From NCBI RefSeq assembly GCF_003628475.1, contig NZ_RCAA01000034.1:46098-91448 (forward strand): a stretch of 45,351 nucleotides of DNA, in the 5' to 3' direction. The translations under genes and the position numbers were made by a program. Shown piece by piece: positions 8,729 through 20,187 of the stretch (position 1 is the stretch's first letter; every line of letters begins with the position of its first letter). The notes below the pieces were generated by a model. It worked only from the letters and a program-made list of their open reading frames with translations. It did not search any database and was not told the DNA's origin. This stretch comes from Enterobacter sp. R1(2018). GTDB lineage: Bacteria > Pseudomonadota > Gammaproteobacteria > Enterobacterales > Enterobacteriaceae.

Positions 8729-9469
8729 ATGTCTATAGACTGGAACTGGGGAATCTTTCTACAGCCCGCCCCGTTCGGCAACACCACCTATCTGGGCTGG
8801 ATCTGGAATGGCTTCCAGGTCACCGTCGCCCTTTCAATCGCCGCGTGGATCATTGCATTTCTCGTGGGTTCTCTTTTTGGCATTCTGCGTACCGTTCCTA
8901 ACCGCTGGCTTTCAGGTATCGGCACGCTCTATGTTGAACTGTTCCGTAATGTGCCGCTTATCGTGCAGTTTTTTACCTGGTATTTAGTGGTGCCGGAACT
9001 GCTGCCGGAAAATCTCGGCATGTGGTTTAAATCAGAGCTGGATCCGAACGTACAGTTCTTCCTGTCGTCGATGATTTGTCTCGGTCTGTTCACCGCCGCG
9101 CGCGTTTGCGAACAGGTCCGCGCCGCCATTCAGTCGCTGCCTCGCGGTCAGAAAAACGCTGCGCTGGCGATGGGCCTGACTTTGCCGCAGGCGTATCGCT
9201 ATGTTCTGTTACCAAACGCGTACCGTGTGATTGTGCCGCCGATGACCTCTGAAATGATGAATCTGGTGAAAAACTCGGCCATCGCGTCCACCATCGGCCT
9301 GGTGGATATGGCGGCCCAGGCTGGAAAATTGCTGGATTATTCGGCGCACGCTTATGAATCATTCACGGCAATTACGCTGGCCTACGTGCTGATTAACGCC
9401 GTGATTATGCTGGTGATGCACGTGGTAGAACGTAAAGTACGCCTGCCGGGCAATATGGGAGGCAAATGA
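8729..9469 (+). CDS. gltJ: GltJ, glutamate/aspartate ABC transporter permease
   Basis: One of two inner-membrane permeases of the GltIJKL importer, 246 aa as in E. coli. Several transmembrane helices and the cytoplasmic EAA-type loop that docks the ATPase are visible ([18 protein letters not shown], residues ~146-163). The N-terminus MSIDWNWG is the family form. CGGAG precedes the start, immediately after the terminator at 8689. The stop overlaps the gltK start region (ATGA). Confidence 0.96.
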   Translation: MSIDWNWGIFLQPAPFGNTTYLGWIWNGFQVTVALSIAAWIIAFLVGSLFGILRTVPNRWLSGIGTLYVELFRNVPLIVQFFTWYLVVPELLPENLGMWFKSELDPNVQFFLSSMICLGLFTAARVCEQVRAAIQSLPRGQKNAALAMGLTLPQAYRYVLLPNAYRVIVPPMTSEMMNLVKNSAIASTIGLVDMAAQAGKLLDYSAHAYESFTAITLAYVLINAVIMLVMHVVERKVRLPGNMGGK

Positions 9470-10143
9470 TGTACGATTTTGACTGGACTTCAATTCTTCC
9501 GGCCATGCCTTACCTGATGCAGGGGCTGATTATCACCCTGAAAATCACCGTAACCGCGGTGATCTTCGGCATCGTGTGGGGCACCCTGCTTGCCGTCATG
9601 CGCCTGTCGCCGATTAAACCGATATCCTGGTTTGCCAGCGCCTACGTTAACGTTTTCCGCTCCGTGCCGCTGGTTATGGTGCTGCTGTGGTTCTATCTGG
9701 TGGTGCCCGGCTTCTTACAAAAGGTTCTGGGGCTTTCTCCCCAGACCGATATTCGTCTGATATCAGCGATGGTCGCCTTCTCGATGTTTGAAGCGGCTTA
9801 CTATTCAGAGATTATCCGCGCCGGTATCCAGAGCGTGTCCCGCGGCCAATCCAACGCCGCGCTGGCGCTGGGCATGACGCACTGGCAGTCGATGAAATTA
9901 ATCATTCTGCCGCAGGCGTTCCGCGCCATGGTGCCGCTGCTGTTAACCCAGGGCATCGTGCTGTTCCAGGATACCTCGCTGGTGTATGTATTAAGCCTTG
10001 CCGACTTCTTCCGCACCGCCTCCACCATTGGTGAACGCGACGGAACCCAGGTGGAAATGATCCTCTTTGCCGGCCTGGTCTATTTTGTTATCAGCCTTAG
10101 CGCTTCGCTGTTGGTCAGCTACTTGAAGAAAAGGACAGTGTAA
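9466..10143 (+). CDS. gltK: GltK, glutamate/aspartate ABC transporter permease
   Basis: Second permease of the importer; 225 aa from this start. Two adjacent ATGs exist. The one at 9466 overlaps the gltJ stop, while the second at 9469 gives 224 aa, matches the E. coli N-terminus (MYEFDW) and is better spaced from GGGAGG. The EAA loop ([18 protein letters not shown]) is conserved near residues 126-143. It overlaps gltL as TAATG. Confidence 0.95.
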   Translation: MMYDFDWTSILPAMPYLMQGLIITLKITVTAVIFGIVWGTLLAVMRLSPIKPISWFASAYVNVFRSVPLVMVLLWFYLVVPGFLQKVLGLSPQTDIRLISAMVAFSMFEAAYYSEIIRAGIQSVSRGQSNAALALGMTHWQSMKLIILPQAFRAMVPLLLTQGIVLFQDTSLVYVLSLADFFRTASTIGERDGTQVEMILFAGLVYFVISLSASLLVSYLKKRTV

Positions 10144-10868
10144 TGATTTCCCTGAAAAATGTTTCTAAATGGTATGGCCACTTTCAGGTGCTAACCGACT
10201 GCTCAACGATGGTTAAAAAAGGCGAAGTGGTGGTAGTGTGCGGGCCTTCCGGTTCGGGTAAATCCACGCTGATTAAAACCGTTAATGGCCTGGAGCCGGT
10301 GCAAAAAGGCGAAATTGAGGTTAATGGTATCCGGGTGAACGACAAAAAAACTAACCTTGCCGAGCTGCGCTCGCACGTCGGCATGGTGTTTCAGCACTTC
10401 GAGCTATTTCCGCACCTGTCGATCATTGAAAACCTGACGCTTGCGCAGGTCAAAGTCCTTAAGCGCAACAAAGAAGAGTCGCGTAAAAAAGGCCTTAAAC
10501 TGCTTGAGCGCGTCGGCTTAACGGCGCATGCGGATAAATATCCGGCTCAGCTTTCCGGCGGTCAGCAGCAGCGTGTGGCGATCGCGCGCGCGCTGTGCAT
10601 GGATCCCGTCGCCATGCTGTTCGACGAACCGACATCGGCGCTCGATCCAGAAATGATCAACGAAGTGCTGGATGTTATGGTCGAACTGGCGCAGGAAGGC
10701 ATGACGATGATGGTGGTGACCCACGAAATGGGCTTTGCCCGCAAGGTGGCAAACCGCGTGATCTTTATGGATGAAGGAAAGATTGTTGAAGACTCCAATA
10801 AAGAGGACTTCTTTAACAATCCGCAGTCCGAGCGCGCCAAAGACTTCCTCGCGAAAATCCTGCACTAA
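10143..10868 (+). CDS. gltL: GltL, glutamate/aspartate ABC transporter ATPase
   Basis: Cytoplasmic ATPase subunit, 241 aa as in E. coli. Walker [10 protein letters not shown] (residues ~33-41), signature LSGGQQQR, Walker [14 protein letters not shown] and the switch histidine VVTHEM are all intact. Start overlaps the gltK stop by one base. Last gene of the gltIJKL operon, followed 4 nt later by a strong terminator. Confidence 0.97.
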   Translation: MISLKNVSKWYGHFQVLTDCSTMVKKGEVVVVCGPSGSGKSTLIKTVNGLEPVQKGEIEVNGIRVNDKKTNLAELRSHVGMVFQHFELFPHLSIIENLTLAQVKVLKRNKEESRKKGLKLLERVGLTAHADKYPAQLSGGQQQRVAIARALCMDPVAMLFDEPTSALDPEMINEVLDVMVELAQEGMTMMVVTHEMGFARKVANRVIFMDEGKIVEDSNKEDFFNNPQSERAKDFLAKILH

Positions 10869-10872
10869 AACA

Positions 10873-10900
10873 AAAGAGCCTTCTGCAAAGAAGGCTCTTT
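10873..10900. terminator. Bidirectional terminator between gltL and ybeL
   Basis: Perfect 12-bp stem AAAGAGCCTTCT / AGAAGGCTCTTT with GCAA tetraloop. It serves gltL on plus and the convergent ybeL on minus. Confidence 0.92.
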
Positions 10901-10903
10901 CTC

Positions 10904-11386
10904 TTAAGGCTCAAACGGCCGACGATGGAACTGATTGTGTCCGCACTTAGGGCAAACGGGAAGAACGTCCGGCGTATAAACGGCCAGATGAAAATGACAG
11001 TTTTCACAGACCAGATTGCCTAAGCCGACAACTTCACCACTGTGATAAACGCCGTGATGGTTAAGATCCTGGAAAACCTCCCGCCACTCCAACTGCGTTT
11101 TATCGGTAATGTCCGCCAGCTCCTGCCAGAGGCTCTCTTTAATCACGCGCATAAAGACGCTGTCGGTGAATTCATCCTGGCTTTCATTATAGCTGCGGGC
11201 AAACTCTTCTAAGTCGCGGCGGACCGCGCGCGTGACTTCATCAACTTCAGTACGAGTCAGCTCGCCGGTATCGTTCATACGTTTGCGCGCGCTGGCGACC
11301 AGCCCATCAATATCGCGCTCCCCGTTGCGTAGCCGCTCGGTGAGCGAAGCCACCAGTTCACGGTAAAATTGAGCAACCTTGTTCAT
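10904..11386 (-). CDS. ybeL: YbeL, zinc-ribbon protein (DUF1451)
   Basis: Conserved enterobacterial protein of unknown function; 160 aa, the same as E. coli YbeL. An N-terminal helical, charged segment (residues 1-75) is followed by a C-terminal zinc ribbon with two CxxC pairs, CENCH and CPKCG. The DNA-facing or protein-facing role of the ribbon is not known. The start is preceded by GGAGG at about ten bases. Convergent with gltL and divergent from leuS. Confidence 0.93.
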   Translation of the reverse strand: MNKVAQFYRELVASLTERLRNGERDIDGLVASARKRMNDTGELTRTEVDEVTRAVRRDLEEFARSYNESQDEFTDSVFMRVIKESLWQELADITDKTQLEWREVFQDLNHHGVYHSGEVVGLGNLVCENCHFHLAVYTPDVLPVCPKCGHNQFHRRPFEP

Positions 11387-11639
11387 CGTCTGTCTGCCTC
11401 CTTGAAGAGAATTACAGCATTCTGGCCATGTAACCTCTTCTAATAGTAGACCTTAATCGGGCATCGCTTTGTCAGATAGCCCACAGGCCGGGTAAAAAAC
11501 TGCAAACGAGAAATGGACGCGTGGGGTGTCGAAAGGCTGTTTTGCCGCTGTCTTATCAGCTATGCTATGCGGATCTGAAACCTAATACGTTACAGGCTAC
11601 GACTTGTAGCTGTCTTTCATTACAGGACCACTGGCTGCC
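11387..11639 (+). promoter_or_regulatory. Divergent ybeL/leuS control region
   Basis: 253 nt without a gene. For leuS, TTGCCG (11542-11547) with an 18-bp spacer to TATGCG (11566-11571), or the overlapping TATGCT at 11561, are the best sigma-70-like elements but neither is strong. I looked for a leucine-rich leader peptide with attenuator and found none. Confidence 0.4.
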
Positions 11640-14222
11640 ATGCAAGAGCAATACCGCCCGGAAGAGATAGAATCCAACGTACAGCTTCACTGGCAAGAGA
11701 AGCGTACCTTTGAAGTTACCGAAGATGAAGGCAAAGAGAAGTATTACTGCCTGTCAATGCTCCCCTATCCTTCTGGCCGACTACATATGGGCCACGTCCG
11801 CAACTACACCATCGGCGACGTTATCGCACGCTACCAGCGTATGCTGGGTAAAAACGTCCTGCAGCCAATCGGCTGGGATGCGTTCGGTCTGCCTGCAGAA
11901 GGTGCCGCGGTAAAAAACAATACCGCGCCTGCGCCGTGGACCTACGACAATATCAATTACATGAAGAACCAGCTTAAAACGCTGGGCTTCGGCTACGACT
12001 GGAGCCGCGAGCTGGCGACCTGCACCCCGGAATATTACCGTTGGGAACAGCAGTTCTTCACCCAGCTCTATAACAAGGGCCTGGTTTATAAGAAAACCTC
12101 CGCCGTTAACTGGTGCCCGAACGATCAGACCGTTCTGGCGAACGAACAGGTTATCGACGGCTGCTGCTGGCGCTGCGATACCAAAGTCGAGCGTAAAGAA
12201 ATCCCGCAGTGGTTTATCAAAATCACCGCTTACGCGGATGAACTGCTTAACGACCTGGATACCCTGGACCATTGGCCGGAGCAGGTCAAAACCATGCAGC
12301 GCAACTGGATTGGCCGCTCTGAAGGCGTGGAAATCACTTTCGACGTCGAAAACAGCGCGGAAAAGCTGACCGTTTACACCACCCGCCCGGACACCTTTAT
12401 GGGGGTGACCTATCTGGCGGTAGCCGCCGGCCACCCGCTGGCCCAGCAGGCCGCGGCGAACAATCCGGCGCTGGCTGAATTTATCGAAGAATGCCGTAAC
12501 ACCAAGGTTGCTGAAGCAGAAATGGCGACCATGGAGAAAAAAGGCGTCGCCACCGGCTTTAACGCCGTCCATCCGCTGACCGGCGAAAGCATACCGGTCT
12601 GGGTAGCTAACTTCGTTCTGATGGAATACGGCACCGGCGCGGTTATGGCCGTTCCGGGTCACGATCAGCGCGACTGGGAATTCGCGACCAAATACAATCT
12701 GCAAATCAAGCCGGTTATCCTGAATGCAGACGGCAGCGAGCCGGATCTGTCCGCTTCCGCGATGACGGAGAAAGGCACGCTGTTCAACTCCGGCGAGTTC
12801 GACGGTCTGGACTTCCAGGCTGGCTTCAACGCCATTGCCGATAAGCTGGCCGCTAAAGGCATCGGCGAGCGTAAAGTCAACTATCGCCTGCGCGACTGGG
12901 GCGTTTCACGTCAGCGTTACTGGGGCGCGCCAATCCCTATGGTAACCCTGGAAGACGGCACCGTTATGCCGACGCCTGAAGATCAGCTGCCGGTTATCCT
13001 GCCGGAAGACGTCGTCATGGACGGCATCACCAGCCCAATCAAAGCCGACCCTGAGTGGGCAAAAACCACCGTCGACGGTAAACCTGCGCTGCGTGAAACC
13101 GACACCTTTGACACCTTTATGGAGTCTTCCTGGTACTACGCGCGTTATACCTGCCCGCAGTACGACAAAGGCATGCTCGATTCTAAAGCGGCTAACTACT
13201 GGCTGCCGGTAGATATCTATATTGGCGGCATCGAACACGCCATTATGCACCTGCTCTATTTCCGCTTCTTCCACAAGCTGATGCGCGACGCGGGTATGGT
13301 GACCTCAAGCGAGCCCGCTAAACAGCTGCTGTGCCAGGGTATGGTGCTGGCGGATGCCTTCTACTACACCGGCGTAAACGGCGAGCGTAACTGGGTTTCC
13401 CCGGTAGACGCTATCGTTGAGCGCGATGAGAAAGGCCGTATTATCAAAGCCTCTGACGCGCAGGGCCACGAACTGGTCTATGCTGGCATGAGCAAAATGT
13501 CGAAGTCGAAAAACAACGGCATCGATCCGCAGGTTATGGTTGAGCGCTACGGCGCGGACACCGTGCGTCTGTTTATGATGTTTGCGTCGCCGGCGGATAT
13601 GACGCTTGAGTGGCAGGAATCCGGCGTTGAAGGGGCCAACCGCTTCCTGAAACGCGTCTGGAGGCTGGCATATGAGCATACCAGCCGTGGCGCGGCGCCG
13701 GCGCTTGACCTTAACGCTCTGAGCGAAGATCAAAAAGCCCTGCGTCGCGACGTTCACAAAACTATCGCGAAAGTGACCGATGATATTGGCCGTCGTCAGA
13801 CCTTCAATACCGCGATTGCCGCGATTATGGAACTGATGAACAAGCTGGCGAAAGCCCCGCAGGATGAAGATCAGGATCGTGCGTTAATGAACGAAGCGCT
13901 GCTGGCCGTGGTCCGTATGCTTTACCCGTTCACGCCGCACGTCTGCTTCAATATGTGGCAATCGCTGGGCGGCGAAGGCGATATCGATAACGCGCCGTGG
14001 CCGCAGGCTGATGAAAAAGCGATGGTCGAGGACTCTTTGCTGGTGGTCGTACAGGTTAATGGCAAAGTGCGCGGCAAAATCACCGTTCCGGCTGATGCCA
14101 CAGAGGAGCAGGTCCGTGAACGTGCGGGCCAGGAGCATCTGGTGGCGAAATATCTCGAAGGCGTAACCGTACGTAAAGTGATTTACGTACCGGGTAAACT
14201 GCTGAACCTGGTTGTGGGCTAA
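11640..14222 (+). CDS. leuS: Leucyl-tRNA synthetase
   Basis: Class Ia aminoacyl-tRNA synthetase that charges tRNA-Leu; 860 aa as in E. coli. The HIGH-type motif HMGH is at residues ~49-52. The CP1 editing domain occupies the middle (the T-rich [15 protein letters not shown] element near 247-261). The KMSKS loop is in [11 protein letters not shown] near residue 620, and the C-terminal domain ends at the stop. It heads leuS-lptE-holA-nadD-cobC, with lptE beginning 14 nt later. Confidence 0.98.
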   Translation: MQEQYRPEEIESNVQLHWQEKRTFEVTEDEGKEKYYCLSMLPYPSGRLHMGHVRNYTIGDVIARYQRMLGKNVLQPIGWDAFGLPAEGAAVKNNTAPAPWTYDNINYMKNQLKTLGFGYDWSRELATCTPEYYRWEQQFFTQLYNKGLVYKKTSAVNWCPNDQTVLANEQVIDGCCWRCDTKVERKEIPQWFIKITAYADELLNDLDTLDHWPEQVKTMQRNWIGRSEGVEITFDVENSAEKLTVYTTRPDTFMGVTYLAVAAGHPLAQQAAANNPALAEFIEECRNTKVAEAEMATMEKKGVATGFNAVHPLTGESIPVWVANFVLMEYGTGAVMAVPGHDQRDWEFATKYNLQIKPVILNADGSEPDLSASAMTEKGTLFNSGEFDGLDFQAGFNAIADKLAAKGIGERKVNYRLRDWGVSRQRYWGAPIPMVTLEDGTVMPTPEDQLPVILPEDVVMDGITSPIKADPEWAKTTVDGKPALRETDTFDTFMESSWYYARYTCPQYDKGMLDSKAANYWLPVDIYIGGIEHAIMHLLYFRFFHKLMRDAGMVTSSEPAKQLLCQGMVLADAFYYTGVNGERNWVSPVDAIVERDEKGRIIKASDAQGHELVYAGMSKMSKSKNNGIDPQVMVERYGADTVRLFMMFASPADMTLEWQESGVEGANRFLKRVWRLAYEHTSRGAAPALDLNALSEDQKALRRDVHKTIAKVTDDIGRRQTFNTAIAAIMELMNKLAKAPQDEDQDRALMNEALLAVVRMLYPFTPHVCFNMWQSLGGEGDIDNAPWPQADEKAMVEDSLLVVVQVNGKVRGKITVPADATEEQVRERAGQEHLVAKYLEGVTVRKVIYVPGKLLNLVVG

Positions 14223-14236
14223 GCGCAGGAGGAACC

Positions 14237-14857
14237 GTGCGACATCCCTTTATCACCCTGTTAGTGTCTTTGGCGGTGCTGGTCACCGCCGGATGTGGTT
14301 TTCACCTGCGTGGCAACACGCAGGTACCCGATCAGCTTAAAACTCTGATCCTTAACTCCGGCGATCCTAACGGGCCGTTAACGCGTGAAATTCGTTCGCA
14401 GCTGCGGCTAAACGGCGTGACTATCGTTGAGGATACGAAAACCGGCGTTCGTACAGATATTCCTTCGCTGCGCGTGTTGGGAAGTACGCTGGGCAAAGAT
14501 ACGGCATCCATCTTCCAGAATGGCCGTACCGCTGAATATCAAATGGTGATGACGGTAAATGCCCAGGTCTTAATTCCGGGCCATGACATTTATCCTATCA
14601 GTACAAAAGTGTATAAGTCGTTCTTTGATAACCCACTGACCGCCCTGGCGAAAGATGCCGAGCAGGATCTGATTATCAAAGAGATGTACACCACCGCGGC
14701 GCAGCAGCTGATCCGTAAGCTTCTTTCCGTTCACGCAGCAGACGTTGCGGAAACAAAAGACGCTCAGGAGAACATGACCGACAGCGCTGCGGCAAAATCC
14801 GAAACGACCTCCGGTCGCGTTTCCACTACGCTTCCGGCCGCCTCCGGTAGTCAATGA
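14237..14857 (+). CDS. lptE: LptE, LPS-assembly lipoprotein
   Basis: Outer-membrane lipoprotein that plugs LptD in the LPS translocon. GTG start with AGGAGG four bases upstream. Signal peptide ends in lipobox TAGC with acylated C20. 206 aa versus 193 in E. coli, the extra length lying in the low-complexity, Ser/Thr/Ala-rich C-terminal tail beyond residue ~165. Stop overlaps the holA ATG. Confidence 0.95.
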   Translation: MRHPFITLLVSLAVLVTAGCGFHLRGNTQVPDQLKTLILNSGDPNGPLTREIRSQLRLNGVTIVEDTKTGVRTDIPSLRVLGSTLGKDTASIFQNGRTAEYQMVMTVNAQVLIPGHDIYPISTKVYKSFFDNPLTALAKDAEQDLIIKEMYTTAAQQLIRKLLSVHAADVAETKDAQENMTDSAAAKSETTSGRVSTTLPAASGSQ

Positions 14858-15891
14858 TTCGGTTGTACCCTGAACAACTCCGCGCGCAGCTCAATGAAGG
14901 GCTGCGCGCGGCGTATCTGCTGCTGGGCAACGATCCTTTATTGCTGCAGGAAAGCCAGGATGCTGTACGTCAGGCGGCCGTCGCTCACGGTTTTGAAGAG
15001 CATCATCGGGTACAAATCGATGCCGCCACGGACTGGCAGGCCCTGTTCTCAATTTGTCAGGCGCTGAGCCTTTTCGCCAGCCGTCAGACACTTCTCCTTC
15101 AGCTTCCCGATAACGGCCCGAACGCGGCAATCAACGGCCAGCTGGAAACGCTTATCGGCCTGCTGCATGACGATATCCTGCTGCTGGTTCGCGGAAATAA
15201 GCTTACCAAAGCGCAGGAGAACGCCGCCTGGTATACCCAGCTTATCGATCGTAGCGTCGTGGTAACCTGCCAGACGCCGGAGCAGGCGCAGCTTCCGCGC
15301 TGGGTCGCCCAGCGTGCAAAACAGATGAACCTTCTGTTGGACGATGCTGCAAACCAGCTCCTTTGCTACTGCTATGAAGGCAATCTGCTGGCGCTCTCCC
15401 AGGCGCTGGAACGGCTTTCGCTTATCTGGCCGGATGGCAAATTAACGCTGCCGCGCGTCGAGCAGGCGGTAAGCGATGCGGCGCATTTCACACCTTTTCA
15501 CTGGGTGGATGCCATTCTTGGCGGAAAAAATAAGCGGGCCCTGCACATTTTGCAGCAGCTAAGGCTTGAAGCAAGCGAGCCGGTTATCCTGCTGCGCACC
15601 ATTCAGCGAGAGCTGATGCAGCTGGTGAACCTTAAACGCCAGGCCACACATACGCCTTTACGCACGCTGTTTGATCAGCAGCGCGTCTGGCAAAATCGTC
15701 GGGCGCTGATTACCGAAGCCCTTAACCGCCTCTCTGCGGAGCAGCTCTATCAGGCGGTTCGTCTGCTAAGCGAGATTGAACTGACGCTTAAGCAGGATTA
15801 CGGGCAGTCAATATGGGCCGAGCTGGAAGCTCTTTCTTTACTGCTCTGCCATAAAACCCTGCCGGAAATTTTTATTGATGCCTGGCACTAG
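14854..15891 (+). CDS. holA: DNA polymerase III delta subunit
   Basis: Clamp-loader subunit that opens the beta sliding clamp. 345 aa against 343 in E. coli, with the N-terminal clamp-binding segment ([12 protein letters not shown]) and the helical C-terminal collar region. The ATG overlaps the lptE stop, and its 3' end overlaps nadD by 14 nt, so the three genes are likely translated together. Confidence 0.95.
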   Translation: MIRLYPEQLRAQLNEGLRAAYLLLGNDPLLLQESQDAVRQAAVAHGFEEHHRVQIDAATDWQALFSICQALSLFASRQTLLLQLPDNGPNAAINGQLETLIGLLHDDILLLVRGNKLTKAQENAAWYTQLIDRSVVVTCQTPEQAQLPRWVAQRAKQMNLLLDDAANQLLCYCYEGNLLALSQALERLSLIWPDGKLTLPRVEQAVSDAAHFTPFHWVDAILGGKNKRALHILQQLRLEASEPVILLRTIQRELMQLVNLKRQATHTPLRTLFDQQRVWQNRRALITEALNRLSAEQLYQAVRLLSEIELTLKQDYGQSIWAELEALSLLLCHKTLPEIFIDAWH

Positions 15892-16537
15892 TGTTACCCT
15901 TCCGCTCTGCGCAATTTATGGCGGAACCTTTGATCCTATTCATTATGGGCATCTGAAGTCCGTTGAGGCGTTGGCCAACCAGGTGGCGCTCCATCAGGTT
16001 ACCATTATGCCAAATAACGTTCCGCCGCATCGCCCCCAGCCGGAGGCTGATAGCCAACAGCGTAAGGCGATGGTGGAACTCGCAATTGCCGGCAACCCCC
16101 TTTTCAGGCTGGATGCGCGCGAGCTGGAAAGATCCACGCCTTCGTATACCGTTGAAACACTCGAACAGGTGCGCAGCGAACGGGGTATGCAGCAGCCGCT
16201 GGCCTTTATTATCGGTCAGGATTCACTGCTAAGCCTGCAGCGCTGGCACCGTTGGGAAAGCCTGCTTGATTTGTGTCATTTGCTGGTCTGTCAGCGCCCC
16301 GGCTACCCGGTTTCAATGGATACGGTCGAACAACAGCACTGGCTGGACAGCCACAGCACGGCCTCAGTTGACGAATTACACGCCGCGCCCGCCGGCAAGA
16401 TTTACCTGGCGCAAACGCCGATGTACGACATTTCTGCCACCGTCATTCGCCAGCGGCTGGAGCAAAACCTGCCTTGCGACGAACTCGTTCCTGCCCCTGT
16501 TCTGCAGTTTATTCGCCAGCACGGCCTCTATCGTTAA
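15878..16537 (+). CDS. nadD: Nicotinate-nucleotide adenylyltransferase
   Basis: Makes deamido-NAD from nicotinate mononucleotide and ATP in NAD synthesis. Nucleotidyltransferase motif [11 protein letters not shown] lies near residues 15-25, and the C-terminal [10 protein letters not shown] is the second family motif. A TTG directly upstream (15875) could start the protein one codon earlier; the ATG at 15878 gives 219 aa (213 in E. coli), the extra residues being at the N-terminus. Overlaps the end of holA. Confidence 0.95.
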   Translation: MPGTSVTLPLCAIYGGTFDPIHYGHLKSVEALANQVALHQVTIMPNNVPPHRPQPEADSQQRKAMVELAIAGNPLFRLDARELERSTPSYTVETLEQVRSERGMQQPLAFIIGQDSLLSLQRWHRWESLLDLCHLLVCQRPGYPVSMDTVEQQHWLDSHSTASVDELHAAPAGKIYLAQTPMYDISATVIRQRLEQNLPCDELVPAPVLQFIRQHGLYR

Positions 16538-16587
16538 GCACCTTGCGCAGCGTATAAACAGGCAATCAGCCAACGCGGGGAGAAGAG

Positions 16588-17217
16588 ATGAAACTATGGT
16601 TAGTGCGCCACGGACAAACCAGGGCGAACCTGGAAGGCCTGTACAGCGGCATTTCGGAAACGGAACTGACGGAGCTGGGAATAAAGCAGGCGCTGGCCGT
16701 TGGGCAAATGCTCCAGGGCGTCCCTTTTGATAAAGTGCTCTGCAGCGAACTGGGCCGCGCCCGGCATACGGCCAGGCTAATCCTGCAGCACCGCGATCTC
16801 CCTGTCATTACCGAGCCGCGCCTGAACGAGATGAATTTTGGCGACTGGGAAATGCGTCATCATCGCGATCTGCAACGTGACGACGCGGAAAACTACGCGG
16901 CCTGGTGCAGCGACTGGCAAAATGTCATTCCAAATAACGGCGAAGGCTTTCAGCGCTTCTCCCAAAGAGTTAATCACTTTAGCGACGCGATAAAAGCGCA
17001 GCAGCATAACGGCGGCAATATTCTGATTGTCAGCCATCAGGGCGTGCTGAGCTTGCTGCTCGCTACCCTGCTAAATATGCCGCCCGCCTCCCTGTGGCAC
17101 TTCGTTATCGACCAAGGAACCTGGAGCGAGGTTGAGATTCGCGGCAACTTCGTCACCCTGAAAACCCTCAATAGCCGTGCAGAATACCCGGCGTCGTCAA
17201 CACCCCCGGCGGGATAA
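16588..17217 (+). CDS. cobC: Alpha-ribazole phosphatase-like histidine phosphatase
   Basis: Histidine-phosphatase superfamily member. CobC removes the phosphate of alpha-ribazole-5'-phosphate in late cobalamin assembly. Visible are the catalytic RHGQT at residues 7-11, the family stretch FGDWEMRHHRDL, and the second histidine in SHQGVLS. 209 aa versus 203 in E. coli. Strong GGGGAGAAGAG precedes the ATG. The wider cobalamin operon is not in this window, so its substrate here rests on family and synteny. Confidence 0.9.
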   Translation: MKLWLVRHGQTRANLEGLYSGISETELTELGIKQALAVGQMLQGVPFDKVLCSELGRARHTARLILQHRDLPVITEPRLNEMNFGDWEMRHHRDLQRDDAENYAAWCSDWQNVIPNNGEGFQRFSQRVNHFSDAIKAQQHNGGNILIVSHQGVLSLLLATLLNMPPASLWHFVIDQGTWSEVEIRGNFVTLKTLNSRAEYPASSTPPAG

Positions 17218-17229
17218 AGCTGTCAGCCA

Positions 17230-17257
17230 TTGACACCGCACCTCAGGCTGTTATGCT
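17230..17257 (+). promoter_or_regulatory. Strong sigma-70-like promoter upstream of rsfS
   Basis: Perfect TTGACA (17230-17235), 16-bp spacer, TATGCT (17252-17257), 12 nt past the cobC stop. It would give rsfS a leader of about 200 nt containing a GTGGG/CCCAC hairpin around 17340-17355. Confidence 0.55.
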
Positions 17258-17405
17258 CCGCTGCCATAATTTCCTGCCCGTAAGCATGACTTTTCGAAAA
17301 TAGTTTTACAAAAATGGCGATGCAAACCAGGCCGTCCGGTGGGATGATAGCCCACTTTGAGCGCGCCTCGCCGCCAATTTTCAGAAAGCTTAGCCAGCTA
17401 TCAGG

Positions 17406-17411
17406 TATAAT
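17406..17411 (+). promoter_or_regulatory. Second rsfS -10 element
   Basis: Consensus TATAAT 52 nt before the rsfS start. No good -35 lies at 16-18 bp upstream (AGAAAG at 17 bp), so it may need an activator or be fortuitous. Confidence 0.4.
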
Positions 17412-17462
17412 GGCTTTTGATACGGGTCACATCGCACACTTTTATTCTCCCAGGGGGAACAC

Positions 17463-17780
17463 TTGCAGGGTAAAGCACTCCAGGATTTCATCGTCGATAA
17501 AATCGACGACCTCAAAGGCCAGGACATCATCGCTATCGATGTGCAGGGCAAATCAAGCATCACCGACTGCATGGTCATCTGCACCGGCACCTCCAATCGC
17601 CACGTTATGTCCATCGCCGAACACGTCGTTGAGTCCGTTCGCAAAGAGGGTCTGGACGCGCTGGGCGTGAAAGGCATCAACGCAACCGACTGGATAGTGG
17701 TCGATCTGGGCGAAGTTATCGTCCACGTCATGCAGGAAGAAAGCCGTCAGCTGTACGAACTGGAAAAACTCTGGAGTTAA
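17463..17780 (+). CDS. rsfS: RsfS, ribosomal silencing factor
   Basis: Binds ribosomal protein L14 and blocks 30S-50S joining when nutrients run short. DUF143 family, 105 aa as in E. coli. Starts with TTG, preceded by CAGGGGGAAC; the N-terminus MQGKALQDF from this codon matches the family, which is why the rare start is accepted. First gene of the rsfS-rlmH-mrdA-mrdB-rlpA run; rlmH follows after 3 nt. Confidence 0.95.
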   Translation: MQGKALQDFIVDKIDDLKGQDIIAIDVQGKSSITDCMVICTGTSNRHVMSIAEHVVESVRKEGLDALGVKGINATDWIVVDLGEVIVHVMQEESRQLYELEKLWS

Positions 17781-17783
17781 TGA

Positions 17784-18254
17784 GTGAAGCTGCAACTGGT
17801 GGCGGTCGGAACCAAAATGCCTGACTGGGTACAAACCGGTTTTACCGAGTACCTGCGCCGTTTTCCTAAAGATATGCCGTTTGAACTCGTGGAGATCCCG
17901 GCAGGAAAACGCAGCAAAAATGCTGATATCAAACGTATCCTCGATAAAGAGGGCGAGATGATGTTAGCGGCAGCCGGCAAAGGCAACCGCATCGTCACGC
18001 TGGATATCCCCGGCCAGCCGTGGGATACCCCGCATCTTGCCACCCAGCTTGAGCGCTGGAAGCAGGACGGTCGTGATGTCAGCTTGTTGATTGGTGGCCC
18101 GGAAGGGCTTGCTCCGGCCTGTAAGGCCGCCGCGGAACAGAGCTGGTCGCTTTCCACGCTGACCCTTCCCCATCCGCTGGTGCGGGTGCTGGTGGCGGAA
18201 AGTCTGTACCGCGCATGGAGCATAACGACCAATCATCCCTATCACCGTGAGTAA
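17784..18254 (+). CDS. rlmH: RlmH, 23S rRNA pseudouridine-1915 N3-methyltransferase
   Basis: SPOUT-class methyltransferase acting on helix 69 of 23S rRNA in assembled 70S ribosomes. GTG start three bases after the rsfS stop. SAM-binding knot motif LLIGGPEGL and the C-terminal [17 protein letters not shown] are intact. 156 aa versus 155 in E. coli, with one extra residue in the AAAGKGNR loop. Confidence 0.96.
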   Translation: MKLQLVAVGTKMPDWVQTGFTEYLRRFPKDMPFELVEIPAGKRSKNADIKRILDKEGEMMLAAAGKGNRIVTLDIPGQPWDTPHLATQLERWKQDGRDVSLLIGGPEGLAPACKAAAEQSWSLSTLTLPHPLVRVLVAESLYRAWSITTNHPYHRE

Positions 18255-18283
18255 ACATCGAGCCTGGTAAAACAAACCTACGG

Positions 18284-20185
18284 ATGAAATTACAGAACTC
18301 TTTTCGCGACTATTCGGCTGAGTCTGCGCTCTTTGTGCGCCGGGCGCTGGTCGCTTTTATTGGTATTTTGCTGCTGACTGGCGTGCTTGTTGCCAACCTT
18401 TATAATCTGCAAATCGTCCGCTTTACCGACTACCAGACCCGCTCGAACGAAAACCGCATCAAGCTGGTGCCGATTCCGCCAAGCCGCGGCATTATTTATG
18501 ACCGCAACGGTACGCCGCTTGCGCTGAACCGCACCATCTACCAGGTTGAAATGATGCCTGAGAAGGTGGATGACGTGCAGGCTACGCTTGAAGCGCTGCG
18601 GCCGGTCGTCGACCTCACGGATGACGACATCGCCAACTTTAAGAAAGAGCGCGCCCGTTCGCACCGCTTCACCTCTATTCCGGTAAAAACGAACCTGACC
18701 GAAGTGCAGGTCGCCCGCTTTGCCGTGAATCAGTACCGCTTCCCAGGCGTAGAGGTAAAAGGCTATAAACGTCGCTTCTATCCTTATGGTTCAGCGCTGA
18801 CCCACGTTATTGGCTACGTATCAAAGATTAACGATAAAGACGTCGAGCGGCTGGATAAAGACGGCAAGCTTGCCAACTACGCCGCCACCCACGACATCGG
18901 CAAGCTGGGCATTGAGCGCTATTACGAAGAGGTGCTGCACGGACAGACCGGCTATGAAGAGGTCGAGGTCAACAACCGCGGCCGCGTTATCCGTCAGCTT
19001 AAAGAGGTGCCGCCTCAGGCCGGACACGATATTTACCTGACCATCGACCTGAAGCTACAGAATTATATTGAAACCTTGCTGGCGGGCAGCCGTGCGGCCG
19101 TGGTGGTAACGGACCCGCGCACCGGCGGCATTATGGCGCTGGTTTCTATGCCGAGCTATAACCCGAACCTGTTTGTCGACGGCATCTCGACAAAAGATTA
19201 TTCCGGGCTGCTTAACGACCCGAACACGCCGTTAATTAACCGTGCGACCCAAGGCGTTTATCCGCCGGCGTCAACGGTTAAACCTTACATGGCCGTATCG
19301 GCCCTGAGCGCAGGCGTGATCAACCGCAATACCTCGCTGTTCGACCCGGGATGGTGGCAGCTTCCGGGGTCGGAGAAACGCTACCGCGACTGGAAAAAAT
19401 GGGGCCATGGCCGCCTGAACGTCACCAAATCCCTTGAAGAGTCAGCGGATACCTTCTTCTATCAGGTTGCCTACGATATGGGCATCGACCGCATCGGCGA
19501 GTGGATGAGCAAGTTTGGTTATGGGCACTTTACCGGCATCGACCTTTCTGAAGAGCGCGCGGGCAACATGCCTACGCGTGAGTGGAAGCAAAAGCGCTTT
19601 AAGAAGCCGTGGTATCAGGGCGACACCATTCCGGTCGGCATCGGCCAGGGTTACTGGACGGCCACGCCGATTCAGATGAGCAAAGCGATGATGATCCTGA
19701 TTAACGATGGCATCGTACGCGTCCCTCATCTGCTGATGAGCACCGTTGAAAACGGCAAGCAGGTGCCGTGGACGCAGCCGGTACAGCCGCCCGTTGGCGA
19801 CATTCATTCCGGATTCTGGGAAATAGCCAAAGACGGCATGTACGGCGTAGCCAACCGGCCGAACGGTACGGCGCACAAATATTTCGCCAATGCCCCTTAT
19901 AAAGCCGCCGCGAAATCCGGTACCGCGCAGGTATTCGGCCTGAAAGCTAACGAAACCTATAACGCGCATAAAATTGCCGAGCGCTTACGCGATCATAAAT
20001 TAATGACCGCGTTCGCCCCGTACGATCATCCGCAGTATGCCGTCACCATCATTCTGGAAAACGGCGGCGTCGGCCCGGCGGTAGGTACGATTATGCGTCA
20101 AATCCTCGACCACCTGATGTTAGGGGACAACAACACGGATTTGCCGGCTGAGGCGCCTGACGCTCCCGGCACTGAGGATCAATAA
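18284..20185 (+). CDS. mrdA: Penicillin-binding protein 2 (MrdA)
   Basis: Class B transpeptidase of the rod complex, cross-linking lateral-wall peptidoglycan with RodA. One N-terminal transmembrane helix (residues ~22-44), pedestal domain, then the transpeptidase with active serine S330 in ASTVKP, the SxD-type motif SADT and KSGTAQ near the end. 633 aa, identical to E. coli length. It starts 29 nt after rlmH and ends 2 nt before mrdB. Confidence 0.97.
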   Translation: MKLQNSFRDYSAESALFVRRALVAFIGILLLTGVLVANLYNLQIVRFTDYQTRSNENRIKLVPIPPSRGIIYDRNGTPLALNRTIYQVEMMPEKVDDVQATLEALRPVVDLTDDDIANFKKERARSHRFTSIPVKTNLTEVQVARFAVNQYRFPGVEVKGYKRRFYPYGSALTHVIGYVSKINDKDVERLDKDGKLANYAATHDIGKLGIERYYEEVLHGQTGYEEVEVNNRGRVIRQLKEVPPQAGHDIYLTIDLKLQNYIETLLAGSRAAVVVTDPRTGGIMALVSMPSYNPNLFVDGISTKDYSGLLNDPNTPLINRATQGVYPPASTVKPYMAVSALSAGVINRNTSLFDPGWWQLPGSEKRYRDWKKWGHGRLNVTKSLEESADTFFYQVAYDMGIDRIGEWMSKFGYGHFTGIDLSEERAGNMPTREWKQKRFKKPWYQGDTIPVGIGQGYWTATPIQMSKAMMILINDGIVRVPHLLMSTVENGKQVPWTQPVQPPVGDIHSGFWEIAKDGMYGVANRPNGTAHKYFANAPYKAAAKSGTAQVFGLKANETYNAHKIAERLRDHKLMTAFAPYDHPQYAVTIILENGGVGPAVGTIMRQILDHLMLGDNNTDLPAEAPDAPGTEDQ

Positions 20186-20187
20186 CC

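Noticed and set aside
11387-11639. Leucine attenuator before leuS
   Set aside because: No leader peptide rich in leucine and no terminator/antiterminator pair were found.
11781-12704. Minus-strand open frame of about 300 codons inside leuS
   Set aside because: Antisense shadow of the GC-biased leuS codons; no domain seen.
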